In this document: positions 7,449 through 16,712 of the stretch, in pieces
How the letters are laid out: each line of letters starts with the position of its first letter
Position numbering within the stretch: position 1 is the first letter of the stretch
Origin: Bacillus marinisedimentorum
GTDB taxonomy: Bacteria; Bacillota; Bacilli; Bacillales; Bacillaceae_O
Assembly (NCBI RefSeq): GCF_001644195.2
Contig: NZ_LWBL02000049.1
Location: 1 to 64,000, forward strand
Reading direction: 5' to 3'
DNA: 64,000 bases
Made by a program: the position numbers and the translations under genes
The notes under the pieces: generated by a model
What the model saw: only the letters and a program-made list of their open reading frames with translations
What the model was told of the DNA's origin: nothing
The model's database searches: none

Positions 7449-8228
7449 ATGAGAGCGCTTAATCAACTGGTCCGTTTCGGCTGGGAGCAAGTTCTGTCCT
7501 GTTTGTTTCCTGTTGTCATTTTTGCGTCTCTTGCAATTACCAGGATCGTGCCCTTTCTCTTCTTGCCGCGGTATGATTGGCTGCTTATCATCTTTCTGCT
7601 GATGCAGTGGTGGATGGTGCGTTCCGGACTTGAAACGCGGGATGAATTAAAGGCTATCACCTTGTTTCATCTAATCGGGCTTGCGCTGGAACTTTTTAAG
7701 GTGCATATGGGTTCCTGGTCTTATCCCGAAGAAGGGTATACGAAATTTTTCGGGGTCCCTTTGTACAGCGGATTCATGTACGCAAGTGTAGCGAGTTATC
7801 TTATTCAGGCGTGGAGGAGGTTGAAGGTTCAATTAGTGAAGTGGCCGCCATTTTGGATTGTTGTATCCCTTGCAGCTGCGATTTATTTAAATTTCTTCAC
7901 ACACCATTATTGGATTGATGTCCGGTGGTGGTTATCCGGGCTTGTATTGGTCGTCTTTTGGCAATCATGGGTCACATATGAGGTTAACGGAAGCCGTTAT
8001 CAAATGCCTCTCGGGCTTTCATTTGTGCTTATCGGATTTTTTATATGGGTGGCCGAAAATATCGCAACATTTTTTGGGGCCTGGGAATATCCGAATCAAA
8101 CAGAGGCATGGAGACTCGTACACCTGGGGAAAGTAAGTTCATGGCTCTTACTGGTGATTGTCAGTTTTCTTTTAGTGGCGGCATTAAAGCAAGTCAAGGG
8201 CAGGGTGAGTACCGGTTCATTTTTCTAA
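7449..8228 (+). CDS. DUF817 family integral membrane protein (YoaT-like)
   Basis: A 259-residue protein with seven or eight membrane helices, rich in Trp and aromatic residues. The conserved-looking segments LALELFKVHMGSWSYPEE and FFGAWEYPNQ match the DUF817 family, of which B. subtilis YoaT is a member by my recollection. It starts 15 bases after the regulator gene with GGTGAGG as ribosome site, so it may be read from the same promoter. Biochemical role unknown. Confidence 0.85.
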   Translation: MRALNQLVRFGWEQVLSCLFPVVIFASLAITRIVPFLFLPRYDWLLIIFLLMQWWMVRSGLETRDELKAITLFHLIGLALELFKVHMGSWSYPEEGYTKFFGVPLYSGFMYASVASYLIQAWRRLKVQLVKWPPFWIVVSLAAAIYLNFFTHHYWIDVRWWLSGLVLVVFWQSWVTYEVNGSRYQMPLGLSFVLIGFFIWVAENIATFFGAWEYPNQTEAWRLVHLGKVSSWLLLVIVSFLLVAALKQVKGRVSTGSFF

Positions 8229-8303
8229 GTAGTTCAGTTTTGAAGTAGAAAAGTTTAATTAGCAACTGAAATAATTATGCAATTTTATTATAAGTCGCAT
8301 AAG

Positions 8304-8333
8304 AAACCGCAAGGGATCCCTTGCGGTTTTAGT
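8304..8333. terminator. Bidirectional terminator
   Basis: A perfect palindrome of about 26 bases (AAACCGCAAGGG with CCCTTGCGGTTT) between two convergent genes, flanked by A on the left and T on the right, so it can stop transcription in both directions. Confidence 0.88.
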
Positions 8334-8348
8334 TGTTTTTAAACATCT

Positions 8349-8756
8349 TTAATACTTGTAAAGATATTCTATAAACTCCCAAAAGTTATCGGTATTAAAA
8401 AATGGTGATTCTATATCCAATCCTATAAAGTCCACTTCGACTAACATAGGTTTTCCGTTTCTGAAATCAAAACCATATGCAGTTCCGCCACCGTTTGAAC
8501 CAACAATTATCAAGCCAGGTGCGAATTCTTCTACAGAATAATCTTCGTTGCTTTCAATTAATTCTTCTATCTTCCATAACCTTAAATAACTATTTTCTCC
8601 GATACAGCCTTCTCCACCGTTTGTTTTTAACATAAAGTGAAAATAATCGTCTGGAAATTTAATCCCTAATCTTTCTTCAACTTTTTCTATATCATTCTTT
8701 TGAATAGGGGAGTTAAAATCAAATCCCTCAAACAAATAATCGTGCCTTTCAAACAT
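8349..8756 (-). CDS. SMI1/KNR4 family protein (orphan immunity-type)
   Basis: A 135-residue SMI1/KNR4 (SUKH superfamily) protein. Typical features are the N-terminal helix IEKVEERLGIKFPDDYFHF, the LKTNGGEG turn, the strand-loop around LRLWKIEELIE and the late GSNGGGTAYGFDF motif. Many members neutralise nuclease or other polymorphic toxins, but no toxin gene is next to it; it may be an orphan immunity gene kept as protection. GGAGGGGAA precedes its ATG. Codon use is AT-rich compared with the backbone genes, consistent with acquisition. Confidence 0.88.
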   Translation of the reverse strand: MFERHDYLFEGFDFNSPIQKNDIEKVEERLGIKFPDDYFHFMLKTNGGEGCIGENSYLRLWKIEELIESNEDYSVEEFAPGLIIVGSNGGGTAYGFDFRNGKPMLVEVDFIGLDIESPFFNTDNFWEFIEYLYKY

Positions 8757-9332
8757 TACTTCCCCTCCAAATTATTCTATTTTATTATGGAATCATTAAC
8801 TATAAATCGTAATTTAGAAAAATCAAAAGTAAGTATTTTATATCTACATTACAAGAAATTCAGCAACTAAAATAGCATCGAATTTAGCATATGTTTTAAC
8901 AACGTGACAACAACTATTGTCACGTTTCCAATTGTTATGTTAATTTCAATGCGAATTTGCTTACTGATTTGCCAAAAAGGTTGATATATAAAGGAAAATT
9001 AAAAGTCCAATTCTTATGTGGATTGGACTTTTAATTGTGGTGTTATTTTAATATTTCTGCCTTGAAACTGAACTGCTTATAATTTTTCAGATATGCTATA
9101 TTTTTAGCCGGATATCTCCCTGACACTTTTTTTTGCCTAAATAAAAGAAACGGGGACAAAAGCATTTTAGTCAAAGTAAAATCCGAACTAATGCGAAATT
9201 CTAAATGGCATTAGTCAGGATTTTTTCAATTTATTTTTTTCTTAACATGAACTGAATTCACCTATTGAGTTGGGCAGTTTAAATATGTTCCAGCCTCTTG
9301 CGTAAACCTTTTGATCAGATTTAAATAACCAT
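8757..9332. other. Gene-free region with three hairpins
   Basis: No convincing frame. It holds three inverted repeats: AACGTGACAA / TTGTCACGTT (8901-8926), AAAAGTCCAAT / ATTGGACTTTT (9001-9032) and AATCC-n2-ACTAATGC / GCATTAGT-n2-GGATT followed by T6 (9180-9226). The last two could end transcripts on either strand, including the leftward amidase gene; the first is not followed by a clear T-run. Confidence 0.5.
9180..9226. terminator. Probable bidirectional terminator
   Basis: A 15-bp imperfect stem (two mismatches) with a 13-base loop and six T on the right, TTTTAC when read leftward. It lies about 110 bases beyond the stop of the amidase gene. Confidence 0.55.
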
Positions 9333-10997
9333 TTATGGTTTGGCTGAATTTAACAACGGCACTTCACGATGCCGGGTAGCCTGCTCATAGTCATAAGCCA
9401 TTCCGAGCAATTCCGGTTCACTCCACATCTCCCCGAAGAATGCAAGGGAGAAGGGGGTCCCGCTTTGATAATAGCCCGCAGGAACAGTCACTAGCGGCAT
9501 TCCGCTGATATTGACTTCCGGTGAAGCAGTCGGCTGGTGTATGCCTCCCTTCAGACGGGGGATTTCCGCTGCCATCTGCGGGTAAACGAAGGCATCCAGG
9601 TCGTGTTCTTCCATGACTTCATCGACGATTTCCTGGTATCTGAGCCGTGTATTGAAAAAGTAGTTTAAATCCGGAACCTTATAAGGGTCTTTTAAATCTT
9701 CTTCCAATCCCCTAAAGCGCTGAAGGGGTTCGCCCGCTGTCCACGGAACGGTTTCCGTTTGGTCGAATAGCTCGGGCAGAGAAGGGATGGTGCCTGCCGG
9801 GTCCATCCGGTCCAGATAGGATTGAATGTCGCTTATCAGCGCATCATAGCCCCGATTTCCGCTCGCTTTTACAAAATCAGCGAACCCTGTTCCGGCGAAA
9901 GGGTCCTGGACCACTTCCGCGCCCTGTTCCTGGAGCTCATTGACAGCACGGGCATACAATTCCTTTGTTTCTGCGGATAATGGTTCCGCTCCCCAGCCAG
10001 GACCATGCAGTCCGATCCGTTTTCCTTCCAGGGAGGTTTCGCTTAGCTGTTCTGTGTAGCCGTCTGCCGGCAAATGCTCTTCAGCTCTTTCTGTTTTCGG
10101 GTCTTCGGGGTCGTAGCCGGCAATGACATCCAGCATGATTGCGGCATCATGAACCGTCCGCGCAGTAGGTCCCAGCACATCCCGTGTACCGGCTGCAAAA
10201 GGGGCGGCTCCTGTATTCGCTACAAGCCCGAATGTCGGCTTTATCCCGACTAGTGCCTGGGCAGCGGCAGGATTTTGGATGGAACCGCCTGTTTCGGCGG
10301 CAATGCCTGCCACCGCCATATTACCGGAGACAGCGGTTGCTGTTCCGGAACTGCTTCCTCCGGGGGCAAAGGCAGGATTGACGGCGTTTAAGGTGTCGCC
10401 GGCCCAGCTGGTGTTTGCCCTGGTGGCGGATATGCTGAAGGCAGGCATGTTCGTTTTGCCGAGAATGATTGCGCCTTCTTCTTTCAGCCTTTTGACAATC
10501 GGCGCATCGACTTGCGGCATAATCTCCACTCCGCCTGTTTCCTTATGGAAACCTTCCCAGCCGAATGTGGAAGGGAAGCCGGTTACGTCTACCGTTTCCT
10601 TTATGACGATCGGAACACCGGCCAATTTTCCCGGAGATTCCTTCTTGTCAATCCGGTCCTGTATAGCACTTGCCTCTTGCAGCGCCTGTTTGTTGATGAA
10701 TGTAAAAGCGTTGTAGGTATCCTCATATTGCTCGATTCGCTCAAGATGTGCTTCAACTGCCTCTGTCACGGTAAAAGATCCGTTTTTATAGCCTTCGACC
10801 AGTTCAGCTATGGTGAATTCCTGTCCGTTTTCAAGACGTTTTGCCAGGTTGATATCGATTTTGGGATGTTTTTTATATTGGACGCCATTTGTATGTGTGG
10901 ATACATCTTTCGGAGGGACGAGTGATGGGTTGCCCTCAATCAGAACAGCCGCAAGGGCTAAAAAAAATATTATAATGAGAGCATGCATTTTTTTCAT
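9333..10997 (-). CDS. Secreted amidase (amidase-signature family)
   Basis: A 554-residue hydrolase of C-N bonds in amides. The Ser-cisSer-Lys triad is readable: K133 in PIVIKETVDV, S215 in the GGSSSG loop and S239 in ETGGSIQNPA; the 24-residue spacing of the serines matches the family. The N-terminus MKKMHALIIIFFLALAAVL is a signal peptide or anchor, so the enzyme is exported, unlike the tRNA amidotransferase GatA. Length is normal for the stand-alone amidases. The native substrate is unknown. It is a single gene; ribosome site AGGGAGTGG lies ahead of the ATG. Confidence 0.92.
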   Translation of the reverse strand: MKKMHALIIIFFLALAAVLIEGNPSLVPPKDVSTHTNGVQYKKHPKIDINLAKRLENGQEFTIAELVEGYKNGSFTVTEAVEAHLERIEQYEDTYNAFTFINKQALQEASAIQDRIDKKESPGKLAGVPIVIKETVDVTGFPSTFGWEGFHKETGGVEIMPQVDAPIVKRLKEEGAIILGKTNMPAFSISATRANTSWAGDTLNAVNPAFAPGGSSSGTATAVSGNMAVAGIAAETGGSIQNPAAAQALVGIKPTFGLVANTGAAPFAAGTRDVLGPTARTVHDAAIMLDVIAGYDPEDPKTERAEEHLPADGYTEQLSETSLEGKRIGLHGPGWGAEPLSAETKELYARAVNELQEQGAEVVQDPFAGTGFADFVKASGNRGYDALISDIQSYLDRMDPAGTIPSLPELFDQTETVPWTAGEPLQRFRGLEEDLKDPYKVPDLNYFFNTRLRYQEIVDEVMEEHDLDAFVYPQMAAEIPRLKGGIHQPTASPEVNISGMPLVTVPAGYYQSGTPFSLAFFGEMWSEPELLGMAYDYEQATRHREVPLLNSAKP

Positions 10998-11539
10998 AGT
11001 CGTCTACCACTCCCTATCTAGTTACCAAACGTAGGATAACATAGATACGTATACTTATAAATAATCCTTTTGAACAGGGAGTGAAAGATTTTGAGATTTC
11101 ACTTGTCGGTGGAGAATTTCGGAGATCGCGTTTACGAGAATTTTAATGAAAGACCGGATTTTTTTTCGAAATGATGAAGAAGCAGGATACATTAAATAAT
11201 CTTTTAAAAGTAACACTCTGTTAAATGCGGCTGTTGATACCCGCTGAATCGTCCATGTAAATACAATCTGGCCTGATTAAAGGAGCGAAACCGAATACCT
11301 TGTCTTAAAAACACTGCGAAATGGGTAAAAATCAAAACGATTCTTCACCATAGCTAAAATGATACCATTTAAAGTGGATAATGCTGTTCCGAGTACAAAA
11401 TATCAAACTATGCACGGATTAACAGTTTTCAAATAAATTTGACAACGGTATGGGTAGTGAGGAAGGCCCCTGCAATTCAGGCTGATCACCAAAAAAACGG
11501 CCAGAAGGCGGCCGCTTTCTTATGACTACTATGCGTTTA
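10998..11539. other. Gene-free region
   Basis: No convincing coding frame, RNA or repeat was found between the amidase gene and the hydrolase terminator. Several short frames are broken by stops within 30 codons. Parts near 11200-11300 could be worn coding remnants, but I could not identify a source. Confidence 0.4.
11490..11516 (-). terminator. Leftward terminator of the yugF-like gene
   Basis: Read leftward: CGGCC, a 7-base loop, GGCCG, then seven T. It lies 24 bases past the stop at 11540. Confidence 0.8.
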
Positions 11540-12391
11540 TCATTCGTTTATGCCGTCAGAAATAAAAGAAGAGAAGTCCCGGTGTATATAATCAGGCCTT
11601 TCCTCCGGGACAAGGTGGCCGGTCTTATCGTAGCCGACCAGCTTCGCAGCCGGCAAATCTTCCGCAAGCCGCTTGCCGATCGAGTAGGGCATCACTTTGT
11701 CCTGCTTTCCCCAGAGAAGGAGGCTCGGGGCCTTCACCTGTCCTAATTCCTCTTTTGACAAATCTCCTTCCCGGTGGCGGATCATCCTTGTCAGCGCCCG
11801 GAAAATATCATGTTGTAAAAAAGGTTCCAGGTAACCGTCAATCATCTCCTGGTCAATCATAGCGCGGTCATGGATGACATTCAGCAAATTTTGTTCCACA
11901 CCCCGTTTTTCGAACCACTTTTTCAGATAAAGGTGGAAAAACGGCAAGTAAGATGAATAGGCAATCAGCTTTTTCTCCGGAGCCAGGTACCCGGAACTTC
12001 CGAGCAGAACGGTTTTATCCACGGTTTCATGATCGAGGAGGCTTGCCCTGAGAGCGACCTGGCCGCCCATTGAATGCCCGATCAAAATGATTTTTTTTAA
12101 TTGAAGGTAGTCCGCAAGATTAAGCACAACAGAAGCGAAATTCTGATAGGAATAGACGAAACGATTTGATTTTCCGCTCCTTCCGAACGGCGGCAGATCC
12201 AGTGCGACAACCGGGTATTCGGGTGCTAAAAACGGCACCAGCCGCCGGTAACTGAAAGTTGAAGACAGAAAGCCGTGTATTAAGAAAAGCGCGGGCTTTT
12301 CCGGGTATGCATCCATATTGTACAACTCATAATAGATGGGCACCCCCTGGATGGTTACGGTATTGGTTGTAAACTGATGCAAGCGGGTCAT
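11540..12391 (-). CDS. yugF: Alpha/beta hydrolase (YugF-like)
   Basis: A 283-residue alpha/beta-fold hydrolase with the oxyanion segment IHGFLSSTFSYRRL, nucleophile elbow GHSMGG, acidic residue in WGKQDKVMPYS and histidine in DKTGHLVPEE. No signal peptide. A longer frame begins at a TTG (12454) with no ribosome site; ATG 12391 is preceded by AGAGGTG and begins the conserved part. Its place ahead of alaR-alaT matches yugF of B. subtilis. Substrate unknown; this group contains esterases and C-C bond hydrolases. Confidence 0.87.
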   Translation of the reverse strand: MTRLHQFTTNTVTIQGVPIYYELYNMDAYPEKPALFLIHGFLSSTFSYRRLVPFLAPEYPVVALDLPPFGRSGKSNRFVYSYQNFASVVLNLADYLQLKKIILIGHSMGGQVALRASLLDHETVDKTVLLGSSGYLAPEKKLIAYSSYLPFFHLYLKKWFEKRGVEQNLLNVIHDRAMIDQEMIDGYLEPFLQHDIFRALTRMIRHREGDLSKEELGQVKAPSLLLWGKQDKVMPYSIGKRLAEDLPAAKLVGYDKTGHLVPEERPDYIHRDFSSFISDGINE

Positions 12392-12644
12392 CCTGGGTCG
12401 ACACCTCTTTTCAATTGATTCGTTTAGAATATGGCTTTCCTTATCTTGCCGCAAAAGTTAAGAAAAAGTGCCATTTAAGATTTAGAAATAAGAAGATTTT
12501 TTTATTCTTCAAAAACTTACGGGAAATAATACCCCGTAAACAAAATTATTGTAAAATTTAATTTTTTTCGGATGCTTTTTCATGTTCTCATCATTTTATA
12601 CCCATTATACTTATGATAAAGCATGAAAGCGGAGGGGGGAAGAG

Positions 12645-13721
12645 ATGACCGGCAAGAAGAGAATCAGAGATTACGGGATTGAAATCGGCACGCTTAAGCG
12701 GGGCAGCCTGAATTCGATAACGGATATCGAGGGAGTCACGGTTGGGCATGCGACCATCCATGACGGGGATATCCATACAGGCGTAACGGCAATCAAACCG
12801 CACGGCGGCAACACTTTCCGGGAAAAAGTGCCTGCGGCTGCAGTTGTGCTGAACGGTTTTGGAAAAACGATGGGAACCATTCAAATTGAAGAGCTTGGAA
12901 CAATCGAGACGCCGATTTTGCTGACAAACACACTCAGTATCGGGTTGTGTGCAGATGCATTGATCGATTATATGCTCGAACAGACAGAAGAAATCGGCCG
13001 GACCGAGGACGGGCCCGCTGTTCGTGTCGGTACGGTGAATCCGGTTGTCGGTGAGTGCAACGACATGTTCCTGAACGATATCCGGGCAAAGGCTGTAACG
13101 AAAAAAGACGTGTTTTCAGCGCTTGGCAATACGGGTAAAAAACCCGAAGAGGGTGCAGTCGGTGCTGGCGCAGGAATGGCCTGTTTCGGCTTGAAGGGCG
13201 GTGTCGGCACCTCATCCAGGATTGCGGAAATCGGCGGATCAGCTTATACGGTCGGCATTCTCGTCGTTTCCAACTTCGGCCTTCCCCAGGATTTGCGGCT
13301 GAACGGAAAGGGTGTCGGAGACAAGCTTGTTCCGATGCTTGAAAAAGAATATGGAAACGGTGCAGCACCTGGAGCAGAAAAGGACGATGGCTCGATCATG
13401 ATCATTATGGCGACAGACCTGCCGCTCTCTTCACGCCAGTTGAAACGGCTCGGCCGCAGGGCCGGTGTCGGGCTGAGCCGGATCGGTTCCTACATCGGGC
13501 ACGGCAGCGGTGACATTGTCCTCGCTTTTTCAACTGCAAGGGATGTCCTGCACCAGCCTCAATCCGGCATAAATGATCAGGACCTTGATCCGGCATTCAG
13601 GGCGGCAGCGGAAGCGGTTGAGGAGGCGATCCTGAATAGCATGATAACTGCTGAGACGGTCACAGGCCGCAACGGGAACAAGCTGTACTCGCTCAATGAG
13701 TTCATACATAGGCTTTTATAA
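12645..13721 (+). CDS. P1-family (DmpA/S58) aminopeptidase
   Basis: A 358-residue N-terminal-nucleophile peptidase of MEROPS family S58. Known members self-cleave at a Gly-Ser bond and the freed serine is the nucleophile; DmpA of Ochrobactrum cleaves at Gly249-Ser250. Here the matching motif is DDGSIMIIMATDLPL with Ser at residue 250 by my count. Other family landmarks are VGHATIHDG near the start, GAGAGMACFGLKGG and the VSNFG strand. Members release N-terminal L- or D-residues or beta-alanine from peptides. No signal peptide, so cytoplasmic. It lies 15 bases before the D-amino acid aminotransferase gene with the same orientation, suggesting joint use on D-residue-containing peptides. Confidence 0.92.
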   Translation: MTGKKRIRDYGIEIGTLKRGSLNSITDIEGVTVGHATIHDGDIHTGVTAIKPHGGNTFREKVPAAAVVLNGFGKTMGTIQIEELGTIETPILLTNTLSIGLCADALIDYMLEQTEEIGRTEDGPAVRVGTVNPVVGECNDMFLNDIRAKAVTKKDVFSALGNTGKKPEEGAVGAGAGMACFGLKGGVGTSSRIAEIGGSAYTVGILVVSNFGLPQDLRLNGKGVGDKLVPMLEKEYGNGAAPGAEKDDGSIMIIMATDLPLSSRQLKRLGRRAGVGLSRIGSYIGHGSGDIVLAFSTARDVLHQPQSGINDQDLDPAFRAAAEAVEEAILNSMITAETVTGRNGNKLYSLNEFIHRLL

Positions 13722-13736
13722 AAAGGGGGGATAACG

Positions 13737-14576
13737 GTGGAAATTGGTTTTTACAATGGTGAATTCATCCCGATCAACAAACGTGTAGTCCCGATTCAGG
13801 AGCGGGGGCATCAGTTTGGCGACGGCGTCTATGAAGTCATCCGGGTGTATAACGGTGTGCCGTTTTTGATGGAGGAACATCTTGACCGGCTGGAAAAAAG
13901 CGCTTCGGCAATTCAACTTGAACTTCCATACCGCCGCTCACGGATTGAAGACATCATCCTTGACGGCCTGAAAAAATCGCAGCTGAAGGAAGCGGAAATC
14001 TACTTGCAAATCACAAGGGGAATCGCACCGCGCAGCCATCCGTTCCCGGACGTAAAAGCGGTGATGGCGATGACCGTGCGCAAGGTGCGGACAATTGACC
14101 AGGAGCTATACAATAGTGGCGCGAGCGTTCTTCTCCATGAAGATGAAAGATGGAAAAACTGCTACATCAAATCGCTGAACCTGCTTCCGAATATCATGGC
14201 CAAACAGGCGGCAATGCGGGAAGGATACGATGAGGCGGTTTTCATCAAGGGCGGTTTTATAACCGAAGGGTCAAGCACAAATGTGTTCATCGTCTCCGGC
14301 GGAATGGTCTTGACCACGCCTGCAACCCATCGGATTTTACACGGCATTACCCGGGAGATGGTCCTTGATATTTGCCATGATCTTGATATCCCGGTTAAAG
14401 AGACAGATTTCACCCCGGAAGAGATGATGAATGCCGACGAAGTCTTCCTTACCAGCACCACACTTGAAGTGATGCCGGTAAGCAGAATCGGTGACCTGCC
14501 GCTTCAGCATCCGGAAGAGTATGGCATTACGCAGAAGATTCACAGAGCTTATAAAGATCTATATCAATCAGAATAA
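13737..14576 (+). CDS. dat: D-amino acid aminotransferase
   Basis: A PLP-dependent class IV (fold IV) transaminase of 279 residues that interconverts D-alanine and D-glutamate with their keto acids, feeding peptidoglycan precursors or salvage of D-amino acids. K145 (CYIKSLNLLPN) is the Schiff-base lysine and E177 (ITEGSSTN) the PLP-ring partner, both at the positions known from Bacillus D-amino acid transaminase. Y31 and R98 are in the substrate region. GTG start 13737 follows a GGGGGG ribosome site. Second gene of the S58 peptidase operon, closed by a terminator. Confidence 0.94.
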   Translation: MEIGFYNGEFIPINKRVVPIQERGHQFGDGVYEVIRVYNGVPFLMEEHLDRLEKSASAIQLELPYRRSRIEDIILDGLKKSQLKEAEIYLQITRGIAPRSHPFPDVKAVMAMTVRKVRTIDQELYNSGASVLLHEDERWKNCYIKSLNLLPNIMAKQAAMREGYDEAVFIKGGFITEGSSTNVFIVSGGMVLTTPATHRILHGITREMVLDICHDLDIPVKETDFTPEEMMNADEVFLTSTTLEVMPVSRIGDLPLQHPEEYGITQKIHRAYKDLYQSE

Positions 14577-14586
14577 CGACTAATGA

Positions 14587-14615
14587 GGCACCGGCTGTTG
14601 AGTCGGTGTTTTTTG
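14587..14615 (+). terminator. Terminator after dat
   Basis: Stem CACCG / CGGTG extended by weaker pairs, followed by six T. Confidence 0.75.
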
Positions 14616-14618
14616 TGG

Positions 14619-14810
14619 TTAAGGAAATTATAAAATGTTTGCGTTGTGGATAAAAAGCCAGAAGGGAATCATCCAGCTCCAGGCGCCAGCGGCTACCGTC
14701 ATAAGCGGTGATCCCCTCTGGGAGGAAAGACCGTCTCCCTGCAGGTGTCCCCGCTTATGCGTACGCTGCTAAGCGGGCGCCTTACGCTTTTGTTCTGTGG
14801 CCTGGCCTTG
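14619..14810. repeat. Dispersed intergenic repeat, family R1, copy 1
   Basis: Begins with TTAAGGAAATTATAAAA right after the dat terminator, continues with a constant AAAAGCCAGAA block and CCAGGCGCC, and ends with GCTAAGCGGGCGCCTTACGC. It contains an inner inverted repeat CATAAGCGG (about 14700) / CCGCTTATG (about 14752). Copies follow the terminators of alaT and the SDR gene, with fragments at 41063 and 57555. No coding capacity. Confidence 0.75.
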
Positions 14811-15070
14811 AGGGCGTGGTATGAAGTGAAGTTGAAGAATTGGACAGTAAAATGCAGGAACTCGTCAGTCAAAAAATGGGACAGTAACATCCAACAGCTC
14901 ACCGTGATCTAATCTTGAAGGATATCCGGCGGATCGGAATTCTTCGCGGGTATAATACTGAAATTGCCAGCAACTTCATCCATTTGGCGGAATGAAACCT
15001 TCTTAATGAATAAAACCGTACCCATCACTGCAAATTAAGGAAAGGTAAGCAAAAATTGGAGGGAAGCCCA

Positions 15071-15793
15071 ATGATGGAGGAAACCCTCGTGGCTGCTGTG
15101 CGTGCCGCCATTACGTTTTTCACACTATTGATCTTCACAAGGATGCTCGGCAAACAGCAGGTCGGCAATCTATCTTTCTTTGATTACATAAATGGAATCA
15201 CAATCGGGTCCATGGCTGCTTCGCTCGCTACTGACCTTGGCACAAGGGCATGGCTGCATTTTGTCGGGCTCAGCACATTTGTCTTCATCGCCTTTCTCAT
15301 GCAAATCATTACCATTAAAAGCAGGAAGCTGTCCAAAATCATTGATTCGGAACCGACGATCGTCATCGAGAAAGGCAAAATATTAGAAGAGAATCTGGCA
15401 AAAATGCGGGTGAAAAAGGATGAGTTGATGGTTTTGCTCCGCCAGAAAGGCTTTTTTGATATTACCCATGCTGAGTATGCGTTACTTGAACCAAATGGGC
15501 ATCTATCCGTCATGCCGCGGGAGGATTTCCGGCCCCTTACTCCGCGTGACTACCGTTTCTTCACGAGAAAAATGGAGCTTACGACAGAAGTGGTGTTTGA
15601 TGGCCGGCTTCTTAAGGAGAACTTGAAGGAACGAAATAAGGATGAGCAATGGCTTAATGAGCAGCTTCACCAGCTCGGAGTCGATGATGTGAAAGAAGTA
15701 TCCTATGCTGCCCTTTTGCCAGACGGCACACTGTATATTGACCGTTATGAGGATGAACTGGACGGGCAATCTGACTATGATGGACGGGAGTGA
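15071..15793 (+). CDS. DUF421 / YetF-like membrane protein
   Basis: A 240-residue protein of the DUF421 family: three N-terminal membrane helices (about residues 3-25, 33-53 and 60-78) with the conserved LGKQQVGNLSFFDYINGITIGS segment, then a cytoplasmic mixed alpha/beta part. Members such as B. subtilis YetF are linked to the cell envelope and spores, but the activity is not settled. TTG 15056 is in frame, but GGAGGG at 15058-15063 fits ATG 15071. The DUF4363 gene follows after 6 bases, a pairing typical of this family. Confidence 0.9.
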   Translation: MMEETLVAAVRAAITFFTLLIFTRMLGKQQVGNLSFFDYINGITIGSMAASLATDLGTRAWLHFVGLSTFVFIAFLMQIITIKSRKLSKIIDSEPTIVIEKGKILEENLAKMRVKKDELMVLLRQKGFFDITHAEYALLEPNGHLSVMPREDFRPLTPRDYRFFTRKMELTTEVVFDGRLLKENLKERNKDEQWLNEQLHQLGVDDVKEVSYAALLPDGTLYIDRYEDELDGQSDYDGRE

Positions 15794-15799
15794 GCGGAG

Positions 15800-16153
15800 A
15801 TGTACAAGGTGATACCGATCATCGTTCTGATTGGCAGCGCCCTGTTCCTAGCAAGCGGCGGCTGGCTGAAGGAACCATTCGGAGAACATGACCGGGTGGA
15901 AGAGGCGGTCCGGCAAACCGAACTGGCAATTGAAAAGAAGGACTGGGAAGAAGCGTCCAGGAATTTGAAGAAAGCTGAAAAAGCATGGGATAAGGTTGCA
16001 AACCGGGTTCAGTTCAGTGTGGAAAGGCAGTACATGTATGACATTGGGGTCACATTGGCGCGCCTGAAAGGTAATATTAAAGCGGAGGACCGGGCGGGAG
16101 CACTGGCTGAAACGGAAACATTTTATTTGTTGTGGGAAGAGCTTGGGAAATGA
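15800..16153 (+). CDS. DUF4363 family protein
   Basis: A 117-residue protein with one N-terminal membrane helix (about residues 4-20, possibly a signal peptide) and three or four amphipathic helices rich in Lys, Glu and Trp (WEEASRNLKKAEKAWDKV), facing outside. DUF4363 genes usually follow DUF421 genes, as here, so the two products probably form a membrane complex. Ribosome site GAGCGGAG just upstream. Confidence 0.85.
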   Translation: MYKVIPIIVLIGSALFLASGGWLKEPFGEHDRVEEAVRQTELAIEKKDWEEASRNLKKAEKAWDKVANRVQFSVERQYMYDIGVTLARLKGNIKAEDRAGALAETETFYLLWEELGK

Positions 16154-16287
16154 GATCAAAATCCGATCTAGGAAATCGCGACTTCAGGAGTTCTTATGTG
16201 TTGCCGAGCGCTTGAATAAAGCCACTAATTTTTAGGGTCGTGATAGCTGCTCATTGGTTGGCTGTACTTTGATTATTTCGTTGATAA

Positions 16288-16712
16288 TAGGCACGCATCC
16301 CCGCTTCCCATGCCTATAAATGAGGGGTGGGCAACAATATAGGCACGCCCCCCACTTCCCGTGCTTATAAATGATGGAATCCACTGATTATAGGCACGAG
16401 AACGATTCACGCGTGCCTGTATTAAGTGAGTCTACTGATTATAGGCACGAGACCGAGTTTCGCGTGCCTGTATTTAAGTGAGTCTACTGATTATAGGCAC
16501 GAGACCGAGTTTCGCGTGCCTGTATTTAAGTGAGTCCACTGATTATAGGCACGAGACCGAGTTTCGCGTGCCTGTATTTAAGTGAGTCCACTGATTATAG
16601 GCACGAGAACGATTCACGCGTGCCTGTATATAAGTTAATCTACTGATTATAGGCACGAGACCGAATCTCGCGTGCCTGCACTTAGTTAATCCGCTGATTA
16701 TAGACGCGGCTT
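16288..16712. repeat. 52-bp tandem hairpin array (about 8 units)
   Basis: Units share ATAGGCACGAG, about 12 variable bases, CGCGTGCCTGTAT and a linker AAGTGAGTCTACTGATT. AGGCACG cores start at 16392, 16443, 16495, 16547, 16599 and 16651, a period of 51-52 bases; two diverged units lie at about 16291 and 16342 and a worn one at about 16702. Each unit folds as GGCACG / CGTGCC. The array lies between DUF4363 and alaR, without coding capacity. It is not CRISPR, because the whole unit is conserved. Confidence 0.92.

Noticed and set aside
16288-16712. CRISPR array
   Set aside because: Whole units including the spacer part are conserved, hairpins occupy the repeat, and there is no cas gene in the window.
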